DNA of 64,000 nt from Edaphosphingomonas laterariae (GCF_900188165.1 NZ_FZOS01000002.1:1-64000), one strand, 5' to 3'. Shown: positions 43,497-53,183, counted from the stretch's first letter. The notes: generated from the sequence alone by a model not told the origin. Program-made: numbers and translations.

Positions 43497-44288
43497 ATGC
43501 CGGCCTATGAGACGCTGGATTATGCGATGGATGACGGCATCGTCGTCATCACGCTCGCCCGGCCGGAGCGGCACAATGCGCTGAATTCCGTGATGGACCG
43601 GGAATTGCCGCTGGCTTGGCGGCGTTTCGAGGAGGATCCCGAAGCGCGTGTCGCGATCATCACCGGGAGTGGCCGGGCGTTCTGTGTGGGCGCCGACCTT
43701 GCCGATCTGCCGAGGCAGGATGAGACGGTCGACATCGATGCCATACGCTGGACATCCCTGCAAAACCGCGTGTGGAAGCCGGTGATAGCGGCGGTGAACG
43801 GCATGGCATGCGGCGGCGGCCTGCATTTCGTGGCGGATTCCGACATCGTGCTCGCCGCCGACCATGCGACCTTTTTCGACCCGCATGTTGCCGTGGGGCT
43901 GGCATCGGTGATGGAGCCGATCTGCCTTGCCCGGCGGATGCCGCTGGGCGCAGTGCTGCGGCTGGCGCTGGTGGGGGGCTCCGAACGACTGTCGGCGGGC
44001 GAGGCGCTGCGGCTGGGCATGGTGGACGAGGTGCTGGCGCCCGACCGGCTGATGGCGCGGGCGCGCGAACTGGCGGCGCTGATCAAGCGGCATTCGCCAT
44101 CGGCGCTGAAGCGCAGCAAGCAGGCGATCTGGGAAGCGCAGGAACTGGGCCTTACCGACGCGCTGAAGCAGGGATGGCGCCATATCGAGGCGCAGATGGC
44201 CCACCCGGACGTAAGCGAGGGCGCCCAGGCCTTTCTTGAACGCCGCCCCGCGCAATGGCGGCCCTATGAGCCGGATGGAGAGGTTTGA
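43497..44288 (+). CDS. Enoyl-CoA hydratase/isomerase family protein
   Basis: 263 aa. I chose ATG 43497 (MPAYETLDYAMDD) because GGGGAAAGG precedes it by six bases; ATG 43473, overlapping the upstream stop, is possible. Crotonase blocks: RPERHNALNSVMD, AFCVGADLADLPR, NGMACGGGLHFVADSDIVLA and HVAVGLASVMEPICLARRMP. Different active-site residues from the upstream paralogue suggest a different step. Its stop overlaps the P450 start. Confidence 0.87.
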   Translation: MPAYETLDYAMDDGIVVITLARPERHNALNSVMDRELPLAWRRFEEDPEARVAIITGSGRAFCVGADLADLPRQDETVDIDAIRWTSLQNRVWKPVIAAVNGMACGGGLHFVADSDIVLAADHATFFDPHVAVGLASVMEPICLARRMPLGAVLRLALVGGSERLSAGEALRLGMVDEVLAPDRLMARARELAALIKRHSPSALKRSKQAIWEAQELGLTDALKQGWRHIEAQMAHPDVSEGAQAFLERRPAQWRPYEPDGEV

Positions 44289-45517
44289 TGATCGTGCGGC
44301 CTGACGATTATGATCCCTATTCGCATGCGGCGATGGCGGACCCGGAGCCGTTTTACGCGGCGCTGCGCGAAACCGGCGCGCCGCATTATCTGCCGCAATA
44401 TGATGCCTGGGCGATCACCTGCTTCGACGATGTGACGCGTGCCAGCCTGCGCGCCCATGCACTGGACTTCACGCGCGGACAGACGCCGGGACAGGTGTTG
44501 TTGGGCGAACCCGTGCCGGCGACCTTCATGACGCTGAATCAGGAGGCGCACCGCCGCTGGCGCAATGTGCTGGCGCCTTATTACACGCCGGCGGGCGTGG
44601 CGGCGGAGGAGGCGCGGCTGACGGAACTGAGCCGTTCGATCCTTGCCCCATTGCTGGCGCAGGGCCGGATGGACGTGTTCGGCGATTTCGCCAATCGGGT
44701 GATGGTGTTCAACGCCGGTTACAATCTGGGTTTCCCGGAGCAGGACGCCATCTGGGTGCGCGAGCGGATCGACGACATGATGCATCGCGAGCCGGGCCAG
44801 GTGGGCATGGTTTCTGCGCGCAATCAGGAAGCGGCGGGGGCGCTGTTCGGCTATCTGCATCAGTTCGTCGGTGGATTGCGGGCCGAGCCAGGCCGCGCGC
44901 TGCGCCATACCAAGGCGCTGATCGAGGCCGAGGTGGATGGCCAGCGCCTTTCCGACGAAGAGATGGTGTCCAACCTGTTTTCGCTGCTGGTGACGGGATC
45001 GGAAACGACGCCGATGGCGGTGGCGGGCACGATTTACTATCTGGCGCGCCACCCGGACCAGAAACGGCGCGTGCTCGCCGATCCGGGGCTGGCCGGCGCG
45101 GCCTTCCGCGAAACGCTGCGCTTCGACCAGCCGACCAATATGCTGGCGCGTTACGTGCACAGCGATTTCGAACTGGGCGGACGCCAGATCCGCGCGGGGC
45201 AGCGGCTGCTGCTGATCTATGCCGCCGCCAACCGCGACGAGACGCGGTTCGAACGCGCGCATGATTATGATCTTGGGCGTTATGCGGGCAATGGCGCCAT
45301 CGTTCGCGATGCATCGTTCGGGGCGGGCGCGCATTTCTGCCTGGGCATGCATCTGGCGCTGACCGCCGGCACGATCATGGTGCGCCAGTTGCTGGAGGCG
45401 GTGGGCGATTTCGAGCTGATCGAGGCCGGGTGCCGCCGCGCTTATGGCGAATTTCTGGCCGGGTTCACCCAGGTGCCGATCCAGTTCCAACCGATCGATG
45501 GAGGCCGCGGCCAATGA
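44288..45517 (+). CDS. Cytochrome P450
   Basis: 409 aa soluble bacterial P450. I-helix oxygen-binding motif TGSETT near residue 237, ExxR as Glu275-Thr-Leu-Arg, and the heme-ligand loop FGAGAHFCLG with Cys351. It hydroxylates a substrate using electrons from a ferredoxin; no ferredoxin or reductase gene is in the operon. GGAGAGG precedes ATG 44288, and both ends overlap the neighbouring genes (TGATG, ATGA), so expression is coupled to the hydratases and the dioxygenase. Confidence 0.94.
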   Translation: MIVRPDDYDPYSHAAMADPEPFYAALRETGAPHYLPQYDAWAITCFDDVTRASLRAHALDFTRGQTPGQVLLGEPVPATFMTLNQEAHRRWRNVLAPYYTPAGVAAEEARLTELSRSILAPLLAQGRMDVFGDFANRVMVFNAGYNLGFPEQDAIWVRERIDDMMHREPGQVGMVSARNQEAAGALFGYLHQFVGGLRAEPGRALRHTKALIEAEVDGQRLSDEEMVSNLFSLLVTGSETTPMAVAGTIYYLARHPDQKRRVLADPGLAGAAFRETLRFDQPTNMLARYVHSDFELGGRQIRAGQRLLLIYAAANRDETRFERAHDYDLGRYAGNGAIVRDASFGAGAHFCLGMHLALTAGTIMVRQLLEAVGDFELIEAGCRRAYGEFLAGFTQVPIQFQPIDGGRGQ

Positions 45518-46461
45518 AGATACGTCGTCTGGGCTATGCCGGCTTCACTTGCCCCGACCCCCAAGCCTGGCTGGCTTATGGCACCGACATTCTTGGCCTG
45601 ATGCCCGCGCGCGTGGTGCCCGGCGCGGCTTGGGGCGAGCCGGGCAAGCCGGGTGCGCTGCCGCCGGGCAGCGGGACGGGCATCGCGGCCGATGGCAGCG
45701 TCTATCTGAAGATCGATGACTGGCAGTGGCGCATCGCGATTCACAAGGGCGAGGGCGGCCTGCGCTATTTCGGCCTCGAACTCGGCAGCCAAGCGGAGCT
45801 GGAAGCGGCGGTGGCGGAGCTGGAGGCGGCGGGGCACGCCGCCGCGCTGGCACCGGCCGCCGACGCGGCCGCGCGCGGCGTGACCGGGCTTGCCCGCACG
45901 AAGGATCCGGCGGGCAATGCGATCGAGCTGTTTTACGGGCCGACGATCGACCGCAAGTTCGTGTCGCCACAGGGCATGCGCTTCGTGACCGGGGCGATGG
46001 GGCTGGGCCATATCAACCTCGTCGTCGACCGGCTGGCCGAGTGCCAGGCCTTCTACATGGACGTGCTGGGTTTCCGGCTGACCGACTTCGTGCGCTTCGG
46101 CCCCGACATGTCGGCCAACTTCTACCATTGCAACGAACGCCACCATTCGATCGGCCTGTGCCGTGTCGGCCCGGTGAACGGGTTGCATCATCTGATGCTG
46201 GAAGTGGAGGAGATCGACGATGTCGGCAAATGCCTGTCGCGCGTCGAGGCGGCGGGCGTGGCGGTGACGAGTTCGATCGGCCGGCATGTGAACGACAATA
46301 TGTTCTCCTTCTACATGCGCGGGCCATCGGGCTTCGACGTCGAGATCGGCTGCCACGCCATCAAGGTCGGCGCGGACTGGACGCCGAGCGAATTCGTGGA
46401 AGGCGATGTGTGGGGACATAAGGGCCTGGACGCCGAGGCGCTGCGGGAGGCGGCCCGATAA
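45514..46461 (+). CDS. Type I extradiol dioxygenase (VOC superfamily, BphC-like)
   Basis: 315 aa with two VOC modules (about 5-140 and 160-290). The iron ligands of type I extradiol enzymes can be placed: His166 (GHINL), His225 or 226 (GLHHLMLEV) and Glu277 (FDVEIG), with spacing close to BphC. These enzymes cut catecholic rings next to the diol using Fe(II) and O2. Its presence argues that the operon breaks an aromatic or polycyclic ring. Coupled to P450 by ATGA overlap. Confidence 0.85.
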   Translation: MKIRRLGYAGFTCPDPQAWLAYGTDILGLMPARVVPGAAWGEPGKPGALPPGSGTGIAADGSVYLKIDDWQWRIAIHKGEGGLRYFGLELGSQAELEAAVAELEAAGHAAALAPAADAAARGVTGLARTKDPAGNAIELFYGPTIDRKFVSPQGMRFVTGAMGLGHINLVVDRLAECQAFYMDVLGFRLTDFVRFGPDMSANFYHCNERHHSIGLCRVGPVNGLHHLMLEVEEIDDVGKCLSRVEAAGVAVTSSIGRHVNDNMFSFYMRGPSGFDVEIGCHAIKVGADWTPSEFVEGDVWGHKGLDAEALREAAR

Positions 46462-46475
46462 GGGAGGATCAGCCG

Positions 46476-46883
46476 ATGCCGGCGAAATTGACCAAGTTCG
46501 TGCTCGATATTGGCATGGTGACGGACGATGCGCCGGCGGCGCTCGCTTTCTTCCGCGACCTGCTCGGCTTCACCGAGGCGGGGAGCGTGCCGTTTCCCGG
46601 CGTCGGCACCGTCCGGCGGCTGAGTTGCGGCGAAACCACCTTTCGCATCCTTGAACTGGAACGGGCGGCACCGGCCCAGGCGCATGCCGGCGCCTTCACC
46701 GATCAGACGGGGTTGCGTTATCTGACGCTGGAGGTGGCCAATCTTGACGAACTGGTGGCCGAGGCGGTGGGTGCGGGTTATCCCAATCCGGTGCCGCCGC
46801 GCGAATTGCGCCCCGGCGTGCGGGTGGCGCAGATCGGCGACGGGCGCGGCATCACCGTCGAACTGATGCAGATCGGGGCTTAG
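46476..46883 (+). CDS. Small VOC-family (glyoxalase-like) protein
   Basis: 135 aa, one pair of beta-alpha-beta-beta-beta units: TKFVLDIGMVTDDAPAALAFFRDLLGFTEAG and RYLTLEVANLDELVAEAVGAGYPN with ITVELMQ at the end. Likely dimeric; could be an isomerase, epimerase or ring-cleavage accessory. GGGAGGA precedes the ATG. The next gene begins 7 bp after its stop. Confidence 0.82.
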   Translation: MPAKLTKFVLDIGMVTDDAPAALAFFRDLLGFTEAGSVPFPGVGTVRRLSCGETTFRILELERAAPAQAHAGAFTDQTGLRYLTLEVANLDELVAEAVGAGYPNPVPPRELRPGVRVAQIGDGRGITVELMQIGA

Positions 46884-46890
46884 CAGGGCG

Positions 46891-49800
46891 ATGCGCACCA
46901 TAGCCCTGGACGACAAATATACCGCCAACAACGGGCGGATCTATGTGACGGGATCGCAGGCGCTGGCGCGCCTGCCGATGATGCAGCGCGCCCGCGACGA
47001 GGCCGCCGGGCTGAACACCGCAGGCTATATTTCGGGCTATCGCGGATCGCCGCTGGGCATATACGACCTCGCTCTGTGGCAGGCCGCTGATCATCTGAAG
47101 CGGCACCATGTGCATTTCCAGCCCGGCACCAACGAGGATCTGGCCGCGACGGCGGTGTGGGGCACGCAGCATGTGGGCCTGCCGGGCAGCGATGCCCGCT
47201 ACGATGGCGTGTTCGCGATATGGTATGGCAAAGGGCCGGGCGTCGACCGGTCGGGCGACCCGATCAAGCATGGCAATTATGCCGGCACCAACCCGCATGG
47301 CGGCGTGCTGCTGCTGTGCGGCGACGACCATGCCGCGCGATCGTCGACGGTGGCGCATCAGAGCGAACATGCGCTGATGCATTTCGGCATGCCGGTGCTG
47401 AACCCGGCAAGCATTCAGGATTATCTCGACCTCGGCCTGATGGGCTTCGCCTTGTCGCGTTACAGCGGCTGCTGGGTGGGGTTCAAATGCGTGACCGACA
47501 CGGTGGACGGATCGGCGTCTGTTTCGGTCGATCCCGAACGGGTGCGGATCGCGCTGCCGACGGACTTCGCGATGCCGCAAGGGGGCTTGGGGATGCGCGC
47601 CGGCGTGCCGCCGTTGCAGGCCGAGCGGACGCTGTATGAACTGCGCCATGCGGCGGCCCAGGCATTCGCCCGTGCCAACCGGCTGGACGATGTGGCGTTC
47701 GGCCGCCGCGAAGGGCCGGTGCGGCTGGGCATCGCGACGGCGGGTAAATCCTTTCTCGATGTGATTGAGGCGCTGGGCCGGCTGGGGATCGACGAAGCCC
47801 GCGCCCATGATCTTGGCATCGCCGTGTTCAAGATCGCGATGGTCTATCCGCTGGAGCCCGAGGGCCTGACAGCGTTTGCGGGGCGGTGCGAGGAATTGCT
47901 GGTTGTCGAGGAGAAACGACCGGTCCTCGAGGATCAGATCGCGCGGCTGATCGTCAATCTGGCGTCCGGCCGGCGACCGCGACTGACCGGCAAGCAGGAC
48001 GAACAAGGCAGGCCATTGATCGCATCGGTGGGCGAACTGGAGCCCGATGCGATCGCGCGGGTGATCGCCGGGCGTTATCTGGCGATGGCCCCCGACGCAT
48101 CGCTGGCCACCCGGCTGGACGTGCTGGGGCAGCGCGAGGTGCCGGCACCGGGCGCGCCAGCGACGCTGACCCGCCTGCCGAGCTTCTGCGCGGGTTGCCC
48201 GCACAACAGCTCGACCCGCGTGCCGGAAGGGTCGAAGGCGATGGGCGGCATCGGCTGCCATGGCCTTGCCGTGTGGATGCCCGAACGGCGCACATCGACG
48301 ATTTCGCACATGGGCGGCGAAGGGGCGATGTGGCTGGGGCAAGAGCCATTCGTCAACACGCCGCACATGTTCCAGAATCTGGGGGACGGCACCTATTTCC
48401 ATTCGGGCTTGCTGGCGATCCGCGCCTGCGTGGCGGCCAAGGCCAATATCACCTACAAGATATTACTGAACGGCGCGATCGCGATGACCGGTGGCCAGCC
48501 GATCGAGGGCGAGCATTTCGAAGGCGAACTGACCGCGCCGCATGTGGCCGCGCAGCTGGATGCGGAGGGGGTCGGCCGGATCGCGCTGGTGAGCGACGAT
48601 CCCGCGCGGCACAAGGGCGGGGTGGGTTTCCCCGCTTCGGTGAGCTTCCATCATCGCGACGATCTGGACGCGGTGCAGCGCGAACTGCGCGAGATTCCGG
48701 GCGTAACGGCGATCATCTACGATCAGTCCTGCGCGACCGAACGGCGGCGCCTGCGCAAGCGCGGCAAGGTGGCCGATCCCAACGAGCGACTGTTCATCCA
48801 CCCCGATGTCTGTGAGGGCTGCGGCGATTGCGGCGTGCAATCGAACTGCGTGGCGCTGGAGCCGGTGGAGACCGAATTCGGCCGCAAGCGCCGCATCAAC
48901 CAATCGGTCTGCAACAAGGATTATTCGTGCGTGAAGGGCATGTGCCCCAGCTTCGTTTCCGTGATCGGCGGCAAGCTGCGGACATATGGCGGCGCGGCGG
49001 AGGCCTTTTCCGCCGATCATCTGCCCGAACCCGCCATCCCGCCGATCGAGCGGACGCTGGGCATCCTGATCGCGGGGATTGGTGGCAATGGCGTCGTCAC
49101 CGTCGGCGCGCTGCTCGGCACCGCTGCGCATATGGAGGGCAAGCCCGCCACCGTGCTCGACATATCAGGTCTTGCCCAGCGCAACGGGCCCGTCACCAGC
49201 CATGTCCGCTTCGCCAGCGCGGACGAGGCGGGGCATGCCGCGCGTATCCCGCAGGGCGGCACGGATCTGCTGCTGGCCTGCGATCTGGTGGCGGCATCCA
49301 ACCCGGAAAATCTTTCGAAGCTCGATCCCGAGCGGACGGCGGCGGTGTTCAACCGCTTCGTCGCGCCGACCAGCGCCTTTGCCGGCAATCCCGACCTGGA
49401 TTTCGGCCATGACGGGCTGGAGCGGATGGTGGGCGAACGTTCCCGCGACCGCTTCGGCATCGACGCGACCGGGCTGGCGCAGCGGCTGCTGGGCGATGCG
49501 ATCGGCGCGAACATGCTGCTGGTGGGCTATGCCTGGCAGAAAGGGCTGGTGCCGCTTTCGCGCGCGAGCATCGAGGCGGCGATCAGGCTGAACGGGACGC
49601 AGGTGGCACTGAACCTCAACGCCTTTGCGCTGGGGCGGATCATGGCAGCCGAGCCGGACAGCATCGCCGATCTGCTGGTGCCGGCGGACAGGCCCGTGAC
49701 TGCCGATCTGGCGCCGGCAGCGGCACTGGACGCGATGGTCGCGCGACGGACGGAGCATCTGACCGCTTATCAGGACGCGGCTTATGCGGCGCGCTATCGC

Positions 49801-50397
49801 GCGTTGGTTGATCGCGTGCGCCGGGCCGAGGAGGCGGTGGGCACCGGCAAATATGCGCTGACCGAGGCCGTGGCGCGCAACCATGCCAAGCTGATGGCCT
49901 ATAAGGACGAATATGAGGTCGCGCGGCTATTCAGCAGCGGCCTGCGGCGGCATTTGGAGGGGCAGTTCGAGGGCGATTATCGCCTGCAATTCCATCTTGC
50001 CCCGCCATTGTTCGCACGCCGCGACAAGGCCACGGGCCGCTATCGCAAGATCAGGTTCGGCCCCTGGATGGGACGCGCGTTCGGGCTGCTGGCGCGGCTG
50101 AAATTCCTGCGTGGCACGCCGCTGGACCTGTTTGGCTACAGCCATCACCGCCGGATCGAGCGGCAGTTGATCGGCGATTATGAGGCGCTGGTGGACGAGC
50201 TGATCGCGACACTTTCACCCGCGAACCACAAGGCGGCGGTGGACCTGGCGAGCGTGGCGGACAAGGTGCGTGGTTTCGACGTGGTGAAGGACGCCGCCGT
50301 GCGCGCCATGCAGGACGAGACGGAGCTGCGCCGCGCGGAATTCGCGAAGATCGGCGAGGTCGAGGAAAGCAGGGAGATGACATGCTCAACTATGTGA
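46891..50397 (+). CDS. Indolepyruvate ferredoxin oxidoreductase-type fusion protein
   Basis: 1168 aa. Order: pyrimidine-binding/2-oxoacid oxidoreductase part (GYISGYRGSPLGIYD near residue 45), a C-terminal transketolase-like part, a TPP-binding part with CAGCPHNSSTRVPEGS near residue 433, a 4Fe-4S cluster motif CEGCGDCGVQSNC near residue 641, a gamma domain starting GIGGNGVVTVGALLGTAA near residue 728, and a C-terminal DUF6537-like region (about 920-1100). Such enzymes oxidatively decarboxylate aryl or branched 2-oxoacids to acyl-CoA with ferredoxin. It could produce the CoA thioesters used by the two hydratases, and its reduced ferredoxin could feed the P450; both are inference. Confidence 0.9.
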   Translation: MRTIALDDKYTANNGRIYVTGSQALARLPMMQRARDEAAGLNTAGYISGYRGSPLGIYDLALWQAADHLKRHHVHFQPGTNEDLAATAVWGTQHVGLPGSDARYDGVFAIWYGKGPGVDRSGDPIKHGNYAGTNPHGGVLLLCGDDHAARSSTVAHQSEHALMHFGMPVLNPASIQDYLDLGLMGFALSRYSGCWVGFKCVTDTVDGSASVSVDPERVRIALPTDFAMPQGGLGMRAGVPPLQAERTLYELRHAAAQAFARANRLDDVAFGRREGPVRLGIATAGKSFLDVIEALGRLGIDEARAHDLGIAVFKIAMVYPLEPEGLTAFAGRCEELLVVEEKRPVLEDQIARLIVNLASGRRPRLTGKQDEQGRPLIASVGELEPDAIARVIAGRYLAMAPDASLATRLDVLGQREVPAPGAPATLTRLPSFCAGCPHNSSTRVPEGSKAMGGIGCHGLAVWMPERRTSTISHMGGEGAMWLGQEPFVNTPHMFQNLGDGTYFHSGLLAIRACVAAKANITYKILLNGAIAMTGGQPIEGEHFEGELTAPHVAAQLDAEGVGRIALVSDDPARHKGGVGFPASVSFHHRDDLDAVQRELREIPGVTAIIYDQSCATERRRLRKRGKVADPNERLFIHPDVCEGCGDCGVQSNCVALEPVETEFGRKRRINQSVCNKDYSCVKGMCPSFVSVIGGKLRTYGGAAEAFSADHLPEPAIPPIERTLGILIAGIGGNGVVTVGALLGTAAHMEGKPATVLDISGLAQRNGPVTSHVRFASADEAGHAARIPQGGTDLLLACDLVAASNPENLSKLDPERTAAVFNRFVAPTSAFAGNPDLDFGHDGLERMVGERSRDRFGIDATGLAQRLLGDAIGANMLLVGYAWQKGLVPLSRASIEAAIRLNGTQVALNLNAFALGRIMAAEPDSIADLLVPADRPVTADLAPAAALDAMVARRTEHLTAYQDAAYAARYRALVDRVRRAEEAVGTGKYALTEAVARNHAKLMAYKDEYEVARLFSSGLRRHLEGQFEGDYRLQFHLAPPLFARRDKATGRYRKIRFGPWMGRAFGLLARLKFLRGTPLDLFGYSHHRRIERQLIGDYEALVDELIATLSPANHKAAVDLASVADKVRGFDVVKDAAVRAMQDETELRRAEFAKIGEVEESREMTCSTM

Positions 50398-50765
50398 CGG
50401 TGGGTTCCAACCGGCTGGAAGAAGCCAAGCCTTTCTATGATGCGCTGCTGGTGCTGGCCGGCATGACGCCAATGGTGGAGCATCCGTCGGGCGGCCGGGT
50501 TTATGCCGCGCCGGACCAGCGCATGTTTGCCGTTGTCGGGCCGTTCGACGGCGAAGCGGCGACCGTGGGCAATGGCGCCATGATCGGTTTCACCTTCGAC
50601 ACGCGCGCGAAAGTGGCGGACTTTCACGCCAAGGCGGTCGCGCTGGGCGGCACCTGCGAGGGCGCGCCGGGCCTGCGCGGGCCCGAGGAGATCGGCGCTT
50701 ATTTCGCCTATTTTCGCGATCTGGATGGCAATAAATTCTGCGCCTATCGCATTGGCGCGGAATGA
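50382..50765 (+). CDS. Small VOC-family (glyoxalase-like) protein
   Basis: 127 aa: LNYVTVGSNRLEEAKPFYDALLVLAGM, VVGPFDGEAATVGNGAMIGF and YFAYFRDLDGNKFCAYR are the usual VOC pattern (glyoxalase/bleomycin-resistance type). It overlaps the end of the oxidoreductase gene by 16 bp and is the last gene of the operon; its stop is directly followed by the stop of the convergent XRE gene. Function unknown. Confidence 0.82.
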   Translation: MLNYVTVGSNRLEEAKPFYDALLVLAGMTPMVEHPSGGRVYAAPDQRMFAVVGPFDGEAATVGNGAMIGFTFDTRAKVADFHAKAVALGGTCEGAPGLRGPEEIGAYFAYFRDLDGNKFCAYRIGAE

Positions 50766-51332
50766 TCAGCCGAGCGGGCGGACGAGGCGGGTGGCGACGG
50801 CGATCCACGGCGGATCGGCCACCACCTGCTGGCGCGAGCCTGCACCGGGCGGCAGGATCAGGAGCTTGCCGCCTTCGCGCCCGATAAGCCGACCGAAGAC
50901 GAAGCGCCCAGCCGGGCGGGGCACCAGCACATCGCGGTTGAGCGCGGCGGCATAATCGGTGGGCGCCAGCCGATCGCACCAGATTTCATCACCGCTGCGA
51001 TAATCGCCGACCGCCGATTCGACGATGAGTGCGACCGCGCCGCCGGCGGGCTGGGGCGGCACAACGGCCAGCGCCTTGCGCGGCGCGGCGGCGCCGTCCG
51101 CCCCGATCAGCGCGGCAACGGGCAGATCGGCGCGATCGGGCAGGCGGACAAGATCGGCCGCGGCCACGCCCAGCGCATCGGCGATGCGGTTGAGCCAGGC
51201 CACCGATACCGTGCGCGTGCCGGTTTCAAGCCGGCCGATGGTTTGCGCCGTCGTTGGCGGGACGCAGCGATCGGCCACGTCCTGAAGCGTCAGCCCTTTG
51301 GCGCGACGCACATCGCGGATGCAGGTGATCAT
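50766..51332 (-). CDS. XRE-family regulator with C-terminal sensor-like domain
   Basis: 188 aa. The N-terminal helix-turn-helix is RDVRRAKGLTLQDVADRCVP and TIGRLETGTRTVSVAWLNRIADALGV. The C-terminal ~100 residues (VALIVESAVGDYRSGDEIWCDRLAP, RDVLVPRPAGRFVFGRLIGR) resemble the S24/LexA-like beta fold without an obvious Ser-Lys pair. It is divergent from the DUF6456 gene across a short region holding CCATATGG (51351-51358 area). Probably controls itself and that neighbour. Confidence 0.82.
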   Translation of the reverse strand: MITCIRDVRRAKGLTLQDVADRCVPPTTAQTIGRLETGTRTVSVAWLNRIADALGVAAADLVRLPDRADLPVAALIGADGAAAPRKALAVVPPQPAGGAVALIVESAVGDYRSGDEIWCDRLAPTDYAAALNRDVLVPRPAGRFVFGRLIGREGGKLLILPPGAGSRQQVVADPPWIAVATRLVRPLG

Positions 51333-51420
51333 AATCGATAACCCATATGGTTCACGTCTTTCCTACACCATTACCCCTATGGCAGGTCAACCCGCAGGCG
51401 ACACTGATGGGAGCAGGCGG

Positions 51421-52140
51421 ATGGCAATCGGCGCACATGGCAAACGGATCATCGCAGCACTGGAGGAAGGGCGAACCGCAAAACGGCACGCCGGAGGTTG
51501 GCGGGTGGGCGTGCTCGACGCGCCGGACAGCCTGATCGACGAACTGGCCCGTGCCGATCTGATCGAGCAGATGACCGGCGAACTGCGGCTGACGGCGGCG
51601 GGGCGGGGCTTCACCGCGCGGATCAGCCGGCCGGGTGGTGCGAACCGGCTGTTGACGGAGCGCGCTTTGCCGCGCGACGGTGGTGAGGGGCGGGAGGCCT
51701 CGGGACGTGCGCGCGCCGCCCGCCGCCCGGCGCGCAGCGTGACGGTGAACATGGCCGAATCGCCGCTCGGCTGGCTGATGGCGCGGGGGCTGGTGAGCCA
51801 GCGCCAGTTCGACGCAGGCGAGCGGCTGCGCGCCGATTGGGAAATGGCGGGGCTGGGCCCGCGCGTCACGATGCGCTGGGATGCGGCGCCGGTGGCGCGT
51901 GGCGCGCGCGGGGCGGACGCACCGCTGGATCCGACGCTGGCGCAGATCGCGGCCCGCCGCCGGTTCGACGGAGCGATCGCGGCGGCTGGCCCCGGGCTTT
52001 CCGATATCTGCTGGCGCGTGGTGTGCGCCGGGGATGGGCTGGAAGCCGCCGAACGGGCGCTGGCCTGGCCCAAGCGCGCGGGCAAGCTGGTATTGCTGCT
52101 GGCGCTGGACCGGGTGGCGGATTTTTACGGCATCGCGTGA
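51421..52140 (+). CDS. DUF6456 domain protein
   Basis: 239 aa from ATG 51421, which has GGGAG eight bases upstream; ATG 51379 is in frame but lies in the promoter region of the XRE gene. The DUF6456 part covers about 110-235: VNMAESPLGWLMARGLVSQRQFDAGERLRADWEMAGLGP, then LSDICWRVVCAGDGLEAAERALAWP. The N-terminal ~60 residues look like a winged helix (RIIAALEEGRTAKRHAGGWR), suggesting DNA binding. Common beside XRE genes in sphingomonads; role unknown. Confidence 0.8.
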   Translation: MAIGAHGKRIIAALEEGRTAKRHAGGWRVGVLDAPDSLIDELARADLIEQMTGELRLTAAGRGFTARISRPGGANRLLTERALPRDGGEGREASGRARAARRPARSVTVNMAESPLGWLMARGLVSQRQFDAGERLRADWEMAGLGPRVTMRWDAAPVARGARGADAPLDPTLAQIAARRRFDGAIAAAGPGLSDICWRVVCAGDGLEAAERALAWPKRAGKLVLLLALDRVADFYGIA

Positions 52141-52152
52141 CCGGCTGGCGGT

Positions 52153-53183
52153 TCAGGCGGCAAGATCGTTGCGCAGCAATTGCTTGCCCTGATTGGCGCC
52201 GCTGAACAGGCGAAGGAAGGTTTCGGGAATGGCGGCGAAGCCGTCGCGAATGTCGGTGCGGTAGCGGATCTGGCCGCTGCGGACACCGGCTTCGAGTTCT
52301 GCCATGGCTGCCGGGATGCGATCGAGGTGATCGAGCAGGATGAAGCCGCGCATCTCGGCACGCTGGACGACGAGCTGCATCAGGTTGCGCGGGCCGGGCG
52401 CGCCCTGTTCGTCATTATAGCCGGAGATCGCGCCGCACAGCACGATCCGCCCGAAGCGGGCGTATTGGCGATGCCGGCTTCGAGGATGGGACCGCCGACA
52501 TTGTCGTAGAACAGATCGATGCCATCGGGCGCGAGCGCGCGGAGGCGGGCGCGGACATTTTCGCTGCGATAGTCGATCGCGGCGTCGGCGCCATATTCCT
52601 CCACCAGCCAGCGGCATTTTTCCGGACCGCCGGCGATGCCGATGGCGCGCGCGCCCTTCAGCCGCGCGATCTGGAGCGCGATGCAGCCGACCGCGCCGGC
52701 GGCACCCGAGACCAGCACGGTATCGCCGGCGGCGAGCCGCCCGACATGGACCATGCCGACATAAGCGGTGAGGCTGGCCGCGCCGAATACGCCGATTGCT
52801 TCTTCGGGTGAGAAATCGGGCGCGACCGGCGTCGGCGGTGCCTCGCCCGCGCGGGCGGCGACGGCATAATCCTGCCAGCCGAACAGGCCGCGCACCATCG
52901 CGCCTTCGGGATAAGCGGGATTGGCCGAGGCGATGACCAGACCCGCCGCGCTGCCGCGCACCGGATCGCCAAGCGCGATCGGCGGAAGATAGCTCGGCAC
53001 ATCATCCATCCATCCGCGCTGAGCCGGATCGAAGCCGAAGACGAGGTTGCGGACGAGGATTTCGCCCGCCGCAAGGTCGGCGACGGGCAGGGGGGCATCG
53101 TGCCGTGCGAAATCTTCGACCCGGACATGGCCCACGGGGCGACGCGCAAGGAGCCATTGGCGGTTGACGGGTTGGGCGGTCAT
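52153..53183 (-). pseudogene. NADP-dependent zinc-free MDR oxidoreductase, frameshifted
   Basis: The product would be about 340 aa of the MDR (prostaglandin reductase/curcumin-reductase-like) family: N-terminal VNRQWLLARRPVGHVRVEDF, nucleotide-binding VLVSGAAGAVGCIALQIARL, YDNVGGPILEAGIA, and the C-terminal FGRIVLCGAISGYNDEQGAP through RGFILLDHLDRIP. Reading changes frame at about 52462-52466 on the plus strand, where one base seems to be missing from the expected codon for Tyr in NYARFG. All other motifs are intact, so recent inactivation or a sequencing error are equally possible. Confidence 0.82.

Noticed and set aside
26658-50765. Genomic island integrated at tRNA-Phe
   Set aside because: The tRNA followed by accessory genes is suggestive, but I saw no integrase and no repeat of the tRNA 3' end at the other side, and base composition does not change clearly.
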